NCBI RefSeq assembly: GCF_033439725.1
Contig: NW_026944383.1
Location: forward strand, 6,820,001-6,884,000
DNA from: Neurospora tetraspora
Taxonomy: Eukaryota; Ascomycota; Sordariomycetes; Sordariales; Sordariaceae
Length of the DNA stretch: 64,000 bases
Direction of reading: 5' to 3'
Made by a program: the position numbers and the translations under genes. The stretch's first letter is position 1; each line of letters starts with the position of its first letter. Below are positions 1-8,793 of the stretch, one piece after another. The notes beneath the pieces were generated by a model that saw nothing but the letters and a program-made list of their open reading frames with translations, was not told the origin of the DNA and ran no database searches.

Positions 1-2
1 GG

Positions 3-530
3 ACTTGTGGTCCCTCCACCTACAGCCCTAACGAAGCGCTCAACGGAAAGCCCATCGATGAGTTCACAAGTAGCAAGGTTGCAAGAGACTCTATCGAGTT
101 ATTGCTGGAAGCGGCTAGAAAGATGCCACTTCCCGCACCCAGCACAAGGGATAACTCTAACGCTTTCATGCCACTCACCCCTGAAAAGAAGACAGCTCCC
201 GAGTCCAGTGATGGTGGTGGTGGTGGTGGTGATGGTGCTCGCTTCAAGATTGCCCCTAGCGAAGGATGGGAGCGTGTCACTTCTGCTTTGGACCCCGACG
301 TCGAAAGAACAAGTTCAGTTGTCACTACTTATGGCTCCTCCGACGGTGAACGAGCAAGTTCCGTCGCCAATGGCTCTGACAACGGAAAGGACGAGAAGGA
401 CGAGAAGGACGAGAAGGACAAGGAGGACGAGAAGAACGTGAAGGACGAGAAGGACGAGAAGGACGAGAAGGACGGAAAGGATTTGATGATGGGTTGGTAT
501 AGCGCCGACACTCCGATTAAGCTGGATTAA
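3..530 (+). CDS. 3' end of an unidentified protein with an acidic/lysine-rich KDE-repeat tail (5' truncated by window edge)
   Basis: The frame is open from base 3 to a TAA at 528-530, so about 175 C-terminal residues are present and the start lies outside the window. The first part reads as ordinary protein (…SKVARDSIELLLEAARKMP…). It is followed by a six-glycine run (near 214-231) and then about 30 residues built on repeated Lys-Asp-Glu triplets (about 388-475), coded by a 9-base GACGAGAAG-type tandem repeat. The last residues are non-repetitive (MMGWYSADTPIKLD). I do not recognise the family, and the tail is low complexity and uninformative for function. The repeat could vary in length between strains. 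Confidence is for a real coding 3' end, not for any function. Confidence 0.6.
   Translation, partial: TCGPSTYSPNEALNGKPIDEFTSSKVARDSIELLLEAARKMPLPAPSTRDNSNAFMPLTPEKKTAPESSDGGGGGGDGARFKIAPSEGWERVTSALDPDVERTSSVVTTYGSSDGERASSVANGSDNGKDEKDEKDEKDKEDEKNVKDEKDEKDEKDGKDLMMGWYSADTPIKLD
388..475 (+). repeat. Degenerate 9-bp tandem repeat (GACGAGAAG type) inside the coding region
   Basis: About nine imperfect copies of a 9-base unit encode Lys-Asp-Glu triplets near the end of the first gene. Because the unit is a multiple of three, copy-number change would keep the frame. Confidence 0.7.
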
Positions 531-1237
531 GAGGACTGACTGGGTGGCATGGTGAACGGGTGGTGAGAAGTCGGATTCTCATTCCCCGGCTTTGCATGAT
601 GGGGTTGAGTTGTGTGTTTCGGGCACTTTTGTGCAGTTCTCCTAGGTTTTTTTATGCCTTCGGATTGAGAGATGGAAATGTTTTAAGAGAGGGAAGACCA
701 ATGGCTCTATGATGTTAATGGTTTTATGGTTTTAATAGCTTATGATGTTGATGGCTTTAGCCGGATACTCCTCACTACACCTGCTTTTCAAGGAGGGATG
801 AAGCATTTTTAACAACACCATGTCAGACAAAGATGATCCCATGAACGGCATTACGGGGAGATAAGCATTGGGTTATGGCAGACCAGGGAGTCAGATATAC
901 ACTTGGGTTCAGGGACTAGGTAACAGTGTCCACTTGTCCATGAGACAGAGGTAGTGCGACTTGAGAGGTGTTAATACATCTGTGGTTCATGTCTACCTAT
1001 GCAGTTTTGTATCAAGGCTCAAGGAAACAGATGAGCAACGAGCTACGAGTATCACACGGTCGAGTAATAATACCGGAAAACGGACAGGAAACTGGTTACA
1101 TATGCCCCAACAAATCCACCTGCCGCCCGCCGTCCAGTGAAGAGACGGAACTTGTCAAACCGCAAAAAAGTCACGACTCCATGGCATCACTAGAAAAACA
1201 GCAAAAAGAGAAGATCATGAGCTTCATTAGGGATTCA
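531..1237. other. Intergenic stretch, 3' flank of the first gene
   Basis: No gene recognised. The first 250 bases look like a 3' untranslated region (T-rich, with repeated TTTTATGGTTTTAATAG-like text near 720-740). A 97-codon plus frame at 968-1261 has no protein-like character and ends inside the tRNA remnant, so I do not call it. Confidence 0.5.
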
Positions 1238-1267
1238 TGCCCACAGCCAGAATCGAACTGACGACCT
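1238..1267 (-). pseudogene. 3' half of a split tRNA-Thr(AGT) gene
   Basis: Read on the minus strand this is AGGTC, then T-stem GTCAG, loop TTCGATT, T-stem CTGGC, acceptor strand TGTGGGC and discriminator A. It pairs with the 5' half at 2444-2478: acceptor GCCCGCA with TGTGGGC gives six Watson-Crick pairs and one G-T. The box B promoter is intact. The 3' strand of the anticodon stem is missing, and 1176 bp of foreign AT-rich DNA lies between the halves. Confidence 0.75.
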
Positions 1268-1320
1268 AGGACGGAGCGGCCCTTTTTCCCCCCTTTAGGG
1301 GGAAACGGGCCGCCCCGTCC
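1268..1320. repeat. GC-rich inverted repeat at the left end of the insertion
   Basis: The left arm starts AGGACGGAGCGGCCC and the right arm, reverse-complemented, reads AGGACGGGGCGGCCC; C6/G6 runs continue the stem around a TTTA turn. It abuts the tRNA 3' half directly. A second, shorter palindrome (GGGGTTTACCCC flanked by T and A runs) follows at about 1335-1367. Confidence 0.7.
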
Positions 1321-2443
1321 TCACCTTTATAAGGGTTTTTTTTGGGGTTTACCCCAAAAAAAAAAAATCGCTCCCCACTACCCCGAATAGGGGCAATCCA
1401 ACAATACTATAGTACGCCAATAGGGTGCGCAGCGACTTATTTACCCAATACTAGGAGCGTAGCGACGGGACCTTATCTTCGCTATAACCTATTTAGAGGT
1501 AGGAACTAAAATTGAAACCAGGCAATACTTCGAGGTTTAATTTTAAGGGTATTTAATTATAAGCGAAGTATAAAGAATTAATTGTAACCATACAATATAC
1601 TAGACCTTCTCGATGCCTCTGGCGGCTACTCCATAGAGGCTCTCCCGGGGGGACTTCACTACGTTCGAAAGAAAAATTCTAAGTAATAACCTACTAATAA
1701 AAATGGGAGCGTAACGACTAAATTACCTTTCTAATAATAGAAACCTATTATAGTATTTTTATTATATACTTCTAATAATAACGGCGGGAGAAGCGACCAA
1801 ATTACTAATTCTTTAACGACGAACTTAACTACAACCGAATACCTTAACTAAACTACTCCCGTTTTAATGTAATAATTTATTATAATAATAGGAGCGTAGC
1901 GACTAAAATACTCTCTAATAACAACCTATTGTACTATAACGAGAAGCGACTAAAATACTCTCCAATCTAATAACTTACTATATTACTACTTACCGACTAA
2001 ACCGCTCTTTAATAACCTATTACAAAAATAAGAATATAAATACTAAAACGGTAGTATTTTAATACAAGGATTCGTTGGGTAAGTAATTAAAAAGTTGTTG
2101 TAGGTTAGAGTTATTTACAATTTAAATCCCTTCGTACGGTCGTACTTATACGAGTATAGACTACTTTATGTTCTAAGAACCGAATTTATATTTTAATACC
2201 TAGTGCCCAAGCGAATATAAACTACTTCCAAGAATTAGATTCTACACTTCACCCAATGACGGGAGCACCCGACCTTCAATACGCCGCGCGATTCAAATCA
2301 GCACTACACACTGCAACCATGCAACCAAACGAAGTATAGACCACTTCTCGTTCCAAGAACCGAATCCACTCCTAAGGTACCTCTATTCAGGGGCACCCAA
2401 CAACGAGAGCACCCAAATCAACACTGCACACTGCAACCAAACG
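1268..2443. mobile_element. AT-rich, RIP-like insertion that splits the tRNA-Thr gene
   Basis: The 1176 bp between the two tRNA halves is strongly AT-rich and TpA-rich and has no open frame, as expected of a repeat mutated by RIP. Its left end carries a GC-rich imperfect inverted repeat (1268-1320) and a second hairpin with G4/C4 arms and T/A flanks (about 1335-1367). Inside are six to seven degenerate copies of a GCGTAGCGACTAAA-type motif, and near the right end are imperfect direct repeats (2100-2440). I see no clear target duplication and no transposase remnant, so the class of element is unknown. Confidence 0.6.
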
Positions 2444-2478
2444 ACTAGTGATGCGCTCTACCACTGAGCCATGCGGGC
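2444..2478 (-). pseudogene. 5' half of the split tRNA-Thr(AGT) gene
   Basis: On the minus strand the sequence runs acceptor GCCCGCA, D-arm GCTC…GAGC, anticodon 5' stem CATCA, and loop CT followed by anticodon AGT. The next bases (CGTTTGG…) no longer fit a tRNA. The break is therefore immediately 3' of the anticodon, the same place where nuclear tRNA introns sit, but the inserted DNA is far too long for such an intron. Box A is intact, but box B is about 1.2 kb away, so a functional product is unlikely. Confidence 0.75.
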
Positions 2479-2732
2479 TTTCTTTGATGGTTATCCTGGC
2501 TTGGAAGTTGGGCTTTTATCCCTCATTCTCCACCGGGTAAAGAGTAATGACGGGAACTATGCTTAACAACCTATACGAAAGAACAACCGATATATGTGTG
2601 TGGTATCGTATCTCCCTAGATGACCAGAAAACCAAAAAGCGCGAACCAAGTAACATGCCAAAAACACACCCACGCAACCAAAACCCCAGAAAATCATTAT
2701 AGTACGTACCCAATGCTTCCCCGTAAATGATA

Positions 2733-4736
2733 TCAAAACACCCCACCCCCAATAATAAACAAGCGCTCCTCCTCCCTCTTCGCCCACTGCGCCACCTTAT
2801 TCGCGCACTGCGTCATTACTCCTCTCGACATATTCGGCCCCGCCACGCAGTAGAACTCGAACACGGGCGTGATCCAGGCCAGGCTCGCCGCGTCCTCGCT
2901 CACCAGGTGCAAGACCTTCAAGTGCGAGTGCTTGGCGTGGATCGAGGCGTGCAGGTGGTGGTAGAGCGTCATTAGGCGGCGGCGGGAGACTAGTTTTTCT
3001 GTTTTCCTCTGGGATGACACTGAATCCTTTTCGGATGGGGATGACCTAGGAGGAGACTCGAAGGTGGGAGAGAGGCTGGACTGGCAGAATTGCACGTTTG
3101 CTCGGGATTTGTAGAGGAAGTGGCTTAGTTGGCCAATTTGCCCTTCTGTTGTTGTTGATTGAGAGTTGTTGGTGTTTAAAATTGTCTCGATACGGGGGCG
3201 CCTCTGACGGGCGGCGGATTGGATGAGTTGCAAAGAACCGTTTTTGGCTAGTTGGAGGGCGAGTTTGTCGCGCATGGATTTGAGTTCGAAAAAGGACTCT
3301 TTGTCGGCGGAGATGAGGATTATGGCGATTTCTTCGTCCGGTGAAGTCGCTGGTTTTGGTGGTGGCGGTTGTGGTGGTTGTTCTGGGTTGTTGCTGTTGT
3401 TGTTTTCTTCCGCCGCCGCCGCCGCTGCCGCCGCCGTGTCTACCGAGTCGAAAAAGCTCACGTACATGTAGAGGTAGCCGCGGTTGTTGAAAGCTGGTAG
3501 ACACAGCGGTACCCAGTTTTCGCCGCCGCCGGCCCGGATGCCGCCGGATTCGAAGAGCATGTTGAAGATCAGCTGGAGGTCGCTCGGGTGGAGCGAGTGT
3601 TTGCGCGGCCGGATTACGCTGACGAGCTTGCCGCCTGCTACAATCAAGCCGTAGAGAAGCTTGTCGCTGCGGCACTTGAGGAAGGCGTTGTTGATGGTGG
3701 CGCGGTGGGATTTGCGCAGTCGTAGACATTCTAGGGCGCCGAGGAGGGCGGAAGGGGAGCCCTTGGTGAACGAATCGGCGAGAGAGGAGAGAAGGGATTC
3801 GGTTCCCTCTAGTGGCTTTCGGAGGTCGGTGGAGGGACGGTGGGCGAAGATGTTCTTGAGTGTCGGAAGCGTGAGGGTGGACAGGATCTGCATGTATAAA
3901 GCGTCTAGTTGGCTTCGAAGCTGGGCGTCGCTCTCGCCTAGTCTGCTGATGGCCACGAAGTAAAGGGGGCCTTGGGTGCTGATGACGAAGCGAGCGTTCC
4001 CGGCGGTGAAACCTAGAAGGGGGTCCTTTGCGCCCTCATAGAAGGAGATGATGGTCTGCACGACCCCCATGTAGGAGTTGATCAGACTTGTATCGCCGTG
4101 TCGACTCCAGATGGGCTTTCCGGCGGAGGATAGGATCATGTAGTGTTTCATCTTGGACTTCCACAGTGATAACCGCTGCTCGTCGGTGATGCCCTTCTCG
4201 CCTAGTTCGGGGATGTCATCGAACTCCTTCTCGAACCCGGCCAAGCTGTCGCATGCGCCGGTCCTGCTGGCCTCGAAGGGCTGCACAGAAGATGACTGGG
4301 TCCTCAGCATGGACCATGCCCGGCTTCGCCTGTTAAACTCGCCGGTGACAAGATCTGCCAGGTCTCCAGGTGGACGGAGGGTTGCGGGATAGCTCGCGAC
4401 GCTCACGGTCTCGGCCGGGTCGGTGCGCGGGGAGGTATAGCCGCTGGCGCTAGACTGGGGGGAGGCAACGGATCTCGTCGCGCTGGTCGCGCTGGTCGAG
4501 AAAGTGCCGCGCGATCCATCAGGGAAGGATAGAGTAGAGATGTCGATGGTCGACACTTGTGTGGTGGGCTTGGAAGCGGCCGCTACGTGTAGGGCTCCAG
4601 ATGCGCCATCGTCCGACAACTTGCGACTGGGACGGGGCGGTAGGGGAGAGACATGGTCGACAGCTTCGGTGTTGCTTTCGTTGTTTTGAATGTTGTTGCT
4701 ACTGTAATTGCTTCCGGCCTCAATGTCCCGGTCCAT
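2733..4736 (-). CDS. mon1: Vacuolar fusion protein Mon1 (Mon1-Ccz1 Rab7 GEF subunit)
   Basis: This is a single-exon gene of 667 residues. Mon1 with Ccz1 is the guanine-nucleotide exchange factor that activates Rab7/Ypt7 on late endosomes, autophagosomes and vacuoles. The first 170 residues are Ser/Thr/Pro-rich and probably disordered. The first longin-type domain starts near residue 197 ([19 protein letters not shown]), the typical Mon1 signature, and continues through [17 protein letters not shown] second longin domain includes [19 protein letters not shown]. The third, C-terminal domain contains [15 protein letters not shown] and ends FIIGGGVF. An Ala run and a Pro/Gln-rich insert (near residues 430-465) are loop expansions coded by GCC and GGT microsatellites. 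The gene stands alone between two RIP-like islands but is itself unmutated. Confidence 0.93.
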   Translation of the reverse strand: MDRDIEAGSNYSSNNIQNNESNTEAVDHVSPLPPRPSRKLSDDGASGALHVAAASKPTTQVSTIDISTLSFPDGSRGTFSTSATSATRSVASPQSSASGYTSPRTDPAETVSVASYPATLRPPGDLADLVTGEFNRRSRAWSMLRTQSSSVQPFEASRTGACDSLAGFEKEFDDIPELGEKGITDEQRLSLWKSKMKHYMILSSAGKPIWSRHGDTSLINSYMGVVQTIISFYEGAKDPLLGFTAGNARFVISTQGPLYFVAISRLGESDAQLRSQLDALYMQILSTLTLPTLKNIFAHRPSTDLRKPLEGTESLLSSLADSFTKGSPSALLGALECLRLRKSHRATINNAFLKCRSDKLLYGLIVAGGKLVSVIRPRKHSLHPSDLQLIFNMLFESGGIRAGGGENWVPLCLPAFNNRGYLYMYVSFFDSVDTAAAAAAAAEENNNSNNPEQPPQPPPPKPATSPDEEIAIILISADKESFFELKSMRDKLALQLAKNGSLQLIQSAARQRRPRIETILNTNNSQSTTTEGQIGQLSHFLYKSRANVQFCQSSLSPTFESPPRSSPSEKDSVSSQRKTEKLVSRRRLMTLYHHLHASIHAKHSHLKVLHLVSEDAASLAWITPVFEFYCVAGPNMSRGVMTQCANKVAQWAKREEERLFIIGGGVF

Positions 4737-5034
4737 TGTGAGTATAACTGTGGCAGGCCGGCGTCGACAGTTTCACCGATGTCGAGCTGGTCGAACTGAG
4801 CATTGTCGGACTCTTTCACTCTTTGTGGTTGCGTGTGTCCTCTTTCCGCTGGCTTATTCGCGAACTCCATTCCACGGGGGAAGGAGATGTCGGGGATCTT
4901 TAGTCTGAAAAGGGAAGTTGAGATGAGAGAAAGGGAAGAAAGGAGACAAAAGGACGGGAAACGGGACGGGAACGGGACGGGATGCAGCTAAACTATATGA
5001 ACACGCAAAGCCCTAGTCTGGCCCGGCTCTCGAC
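4737..5034. other. mon1 upstream region
   Basis: About 300 bases of normal composition between the mon1 start codon and the AT-rich island. This is the only space available for the mon1 promoter and 5' UTR. A purine-rich run (about 4918-4985) precedes the compositional boundary. No specific site is claimed. Confidence 0.4.
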
Positions 5035-6358
5035 CATTTATTTAGTTCTTTATTTATATATTAACTAGGTAGTTATAATATATATTATATACTTAATACG
5101 TTGAGGAGACGGCAGTTCTAAATATATAATTAATATACTTAATAATACTATATACTATTAAATACTCTACTTCTTATTTATATTTCTCCGCCTAATTACT
5201 AATTAAATTAACCGAACTGGTTTAAATAGGTATGAATTACTATATTTCTAATTCTTTAAATTTAATTTAATATTAAAATTCTACTTGGTATTTAATAATT
5301 ATAAAAACGTAATCTAATATTCTATTACTTTAATATTATACTTTCTATTATATATTTATATTTCTTAACTTTATTAAAATAATAGGTTCGAAATTTAAAT
5401 TAGCGTATAGTGAAAAAAAAACTTTTAATAATACGTCCCTTCGCTTAAAGGACGCTTATATCTATTTATCTTCTACTAAGTTCTTTATTTTATAATCTTT
5501 TTATAAGCTATGTCGGAGATTCTAAGTGTAAATTATAATAATTTCCTCTATAAATCCTACGGTAACCCTATTATTTACCCTTCCGGCCTCTCCTTTCTTT
5601 AATTATAACGTTATAATATTATTAATATAGCTAAATAGTTTATTAATTTTTAAAATTACTATAAAAAAATATCTAATAAAAGAACATTATTTACCAAAAT
5701 ATACACGATATATATTATAGCAACTAAACTACTAAGTAAGAGAATTAGCTTTAATTTAATTTACTAAATTATTTTAGTATAATACCGCCTTCCTTAAATT
5801 ATGATGCCCCTGCCTAAATCTTCCCTAATAGCAATTTCAACATTATTTCAAACTACATTAAGAGAAAACACAATCCTTAACGGAGCACGCGTATAAGAGG
5901 TTAAGTCGCTCTATTATAAGATATTCCGGGCTAATGCTTAGATAGCTCTATTTTGTAATAACTTACGTTCTATTGAACGTAAATATACTTTATTGAATAT
6001 ATTATATTATATAAGAGTATTTACTTAGGTAACTTCCGTTAAGGTTAATTGGATGATTAATTAATATTATATTAACCTACTATCTATTTTGCTTATACTC
6101 TATAAAGTTGTATACAAGGTCTTAGGTTGAGGCTTTCGATAGTGCTTATCTTTAATTTCTTTTAATAAGATTATCGTTAACCGTTACGTACTATTGCTCT
6201 GTCCAGCAACCAGCTACTCACTTTATCATTCTCTATCAATATCACTTAAGAAGCACATCTTCGCGTAACACGCTCGTTAAGTTCAACTCTTCCTCTCTCT
6301 CATCCTTAGTATCATCTACATCTACGTGGCGTTTCCATGCATTAATAACGCCCGTTCT

Positions 6359-6451
6359 AGGAAGGACCGAACACCATTGAGATTCTGTCGAGTGTTCCTT
6401 CCCCAGGAAGGACCGAACACAGGTGAGATTCTGTCGAGTGTTCCTTCCTTC
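6359..6451. repeat. 46-bp tandem duplication inside the AT-rich island
   Basis: Two adjacent copies (6359-6404 and 6405-6451) start AGGAAGGACCGAACAC and end GAGTGTTCCTTCC; a third partial start (AGGAAG) follows at 6452. Within each copy GGAAGG…CAC is mirrored by GTG…CCTTCC, so each unit can fold on itself. The copies differ mainly at CATT versus AGGT. Confidence 0.75.
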
Positions 6452-7245
6452 AGGAAGAATGGAAAACTCTGCTGTTACGGCTGCTGCTGCTTGATGCTTT
6501 ACCCTCCGTGTTGGTTCTCTCTGCTTTTGTTCCTTTTCTCTCAGTAGTTGTCCTCATCTATAGATTGGAACTATAGCGATATCCGATGATTAAGAGTAAT
6601 CGTGGTTTGACTATAATAGCGACGACTCGCAAGCGCTACCCGAGACATTATTTGAAGTAAATTTAATAAATAGAGTACATACTGCTTATTCTCTATTCGC
6701 CAGCGAATGCCCCCTCTAAGTCCGGGAGTATCTCCCATTAATCTACTTACTGTAGGAGATTGTATTCTAATTGGAGATATATTGGGCCCCCAACCTTAGA
6801 ACTATATTAAAAGCGTTACATCCGCCGACTTTAGAGTCGCTGAAATCCTTACCCGAGTTTAGCTATACTAATGACTATGCTTTTGTGGTCTACTTATTGA
6901 TTATGGAAAAGCCGGAGCAAGTTGAAAAGCAAATACAGGTGGAGAAGTTGTCTAATCTCCAAGGTCAGACTGCAGCAATAGGTTCAGTAAGTCCAGAGGA
7001 CACTTGCTTCCAGATCACCTGCAAATACGTTCTGACCTATAGATTAACTTACTATACTCCAAGTCGCTGATAAAAAAGATAAAACTATAGAGAGCCTAGA
7101 ACTACCTTTGATATATATTGGTACCGGGACTAATAGATATTACGATGTATATTAAAGGTTTGAAGATTACGATAACAACTAAGCTTTGTCATTAAAGTTG
7201 ATAATTGCGTATACTAACGGTTATTGAATTTTAAATAAAAAGGTT

Positions 7246-7587
7246 TTGGTTTCGACTCCATGTCTAATAGATATATTTTTAATCTTGCTAGCTCGAGCTC
7301 TATTTTTGATCCTAGAAACCTCTCTGACGCATGGGTTTTATGCGAACTACAACACAAGCACGATCAATACAAGGTTAGCGAATGCTCAATGGGGTGCATC
7401 ACTATCGTATCAAGGATTATGTACTCACGATGCTTGGGTTGATGGTGTCCGTCGTATGGAATGGTTATATCAAGGCTTAGTAGAGGAGGAAGTGGAAGAA
7501 GCCAGACGTCTGGCAAAGCAGGAATACCAGCGTCAATACGATCATGAAAGATACGCCAAGAAGAAGGATGAGATCGCTAATACGTAA
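7246..7587 (+). other. Open frame of unknown status in a less mutated patch of the RIP island
   Basis: This 113-codon frame sits in a GC-normal patch of the AT-rich island. Its last 40 residues (EEEVEEARRLAKQEYQRQ and following) would form a charged helix, which is unusual for random AT-rich sequence. It has no recognisable domain and no clear splice signals linking it to neighbours. It may be a gene fragment carried by, or trapped between, repeats. Low confidence that it is expressed. Confidence 0.2.
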
Positions 7588-7865
7588 GAAAATATTACGT
7601 TAATAGGCTTAGTTTGTAATAATCTAGAGATTTTAAGGAACTAAGTACTAATTTTATAAAAAACTGAATGATTAATATATCTTACATTTTCGCTACCCCC
7701 TCCTTTGCTCAAGGTCTCCATCACATTTAATTATGCTCCTGCAGTACTGCAGGGCGGGGCTTGCCGGGGGGGTTTGTTGAGGGTACGGTTTTTATATATT
7801 TTGCTATCCTTTGCAAGTTTAAAAGTTGTTAAAATAACCCTAAATCTGAAAAAGCTGCCTCCGAG

Positions 7866-7895
7866 GGACCCCACGAATACTTATTCGTGGGGCCC
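7866..7895. repeat. Near-perfect palindrome (11-bp arms, 2-base spacer)
   Basis: CCCCACGAATA (7869-7879) is followed after CT by TATTCGTGGGG (7882-7892); GG/CC flanks extend the arms past one mismatch. An A run follows. A second perfect palindrome, CTGCAGTACTGCAG, lies about 120 bp upstream (7739-7752). Confidence 0.75.
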
Positions 7896-8345
7896 AAAAA
7901 AAACACAGAGGAGAAGTAGCCTGAACATAATATTTTAAAAACAGCTAGTTCAAGATTAGGGGCTACTAAACTGCTTATAAAATAGTTAGAGGTTATAGAA
8001 TAACCTTCCAAAGAAGAAAAGGCAGGCGCGCTCTTCGTACCTATTAATTAAAATAAATATAATAAGCCGGTTATTATTAACGATTCCGAATAATTATTTG
8101 GTAATAATAATTAATTAAAGATTTTAATTACTTAAGATCGGTTTTAAATACCCCCTTTAAAGCTTCGTTTTGGTTTAATTTTTAATAATGATACGTATTC
8201 TATTGTTATTTATTTTTATTCGGTCGTTATTAATATTATATTCATTATCGACGGCATATTCTTTATTTGAAATTGGAATAAAGATTACTATACCCCGTCC
8301 TTATTAATTAATTTCGTTAATTCCGAAGTGTTATATCGGAAGAAT

Positions 8346-8793
8346 GACGACAGTGAGAGCGGTCACACATGTTCCATCCCTGATTTAGAATCCAAAATGT
8401 TAGCGATAAGATAGCGGGCCGCCCCTGGAGCTGGGTGTTAGTGGGGAATATCAGTGATTGGATGGAACCCCGTTAGCGGGCGCAGGCAACGGCAGGGTGG
8501 GAGTGGTGCGCTGACGAACAGCACGAACAGCGCTGCTCCACTATATGTCTTACAGATGCCCACCTTAACAACGTAGCCTCACAGTCGACAGCTCCCGCCT
8601 GCAGCACCTCAACGTCCTAGACGAGTTTGGGTACCTTTGCGACTTCAACACCAGGACACCATTCCCGTCGGCCACCTTAAGACGGCAATGACCCATAGCA
8701 GTCTGCCTAGATTAGGGGACGTCCTGTTCTCGAATCCCCAGACTCCCAAGGTCTCATCCCACCATCGCCGTCACCACCTGGCCGCTACCAAAC
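8346..8793. other. dop1 upstream region
   Basis: Normal-composition DNA between the AT-rich island and the inferred dop1 start. The last 150 bases are C/T-rich (CATCCCACCATCGCC…), typical of fungal promoters and 5' UTRs. No other gene seen. Confidence 0.4.

Larger units (their letters stand above)
5035..8345. repeat. Large AT-rich island, probable RIP-mutated repeat relics with less mutated patches
   Basis: From about 5035 to 6180, and again in 6560-6690, 7080-7250 and 7900-8345, the DNA is dominated by TA/AT dinucleotides and stop codons in all frames, as left by RIP (CpA to TpA). Patches of more normal composition sit inside (about 6180-6560, 6700-7070, 7250-7600, 7690-7900). Two of these hold short plus-strand frames, 6771-7070 and 7246-7587; the second ends in a charged helix-like stretch (residues about 75-113). 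I cannot match either to a family and treat them as relics or captured fragments. Both edges of the island are sharp. No terminal repeats were found. Confidence 0.65.

Noticed and set aside
1238-2478. A tRNA with an unusually long spliceosome-independent intron
   Set aside because: The intervening 1176 bp is far beyond known nuclear tRNA introns, is RIP-like, and the 3' strand of the anticodon stem is missing, so a disrupted gene is the simpler reading.
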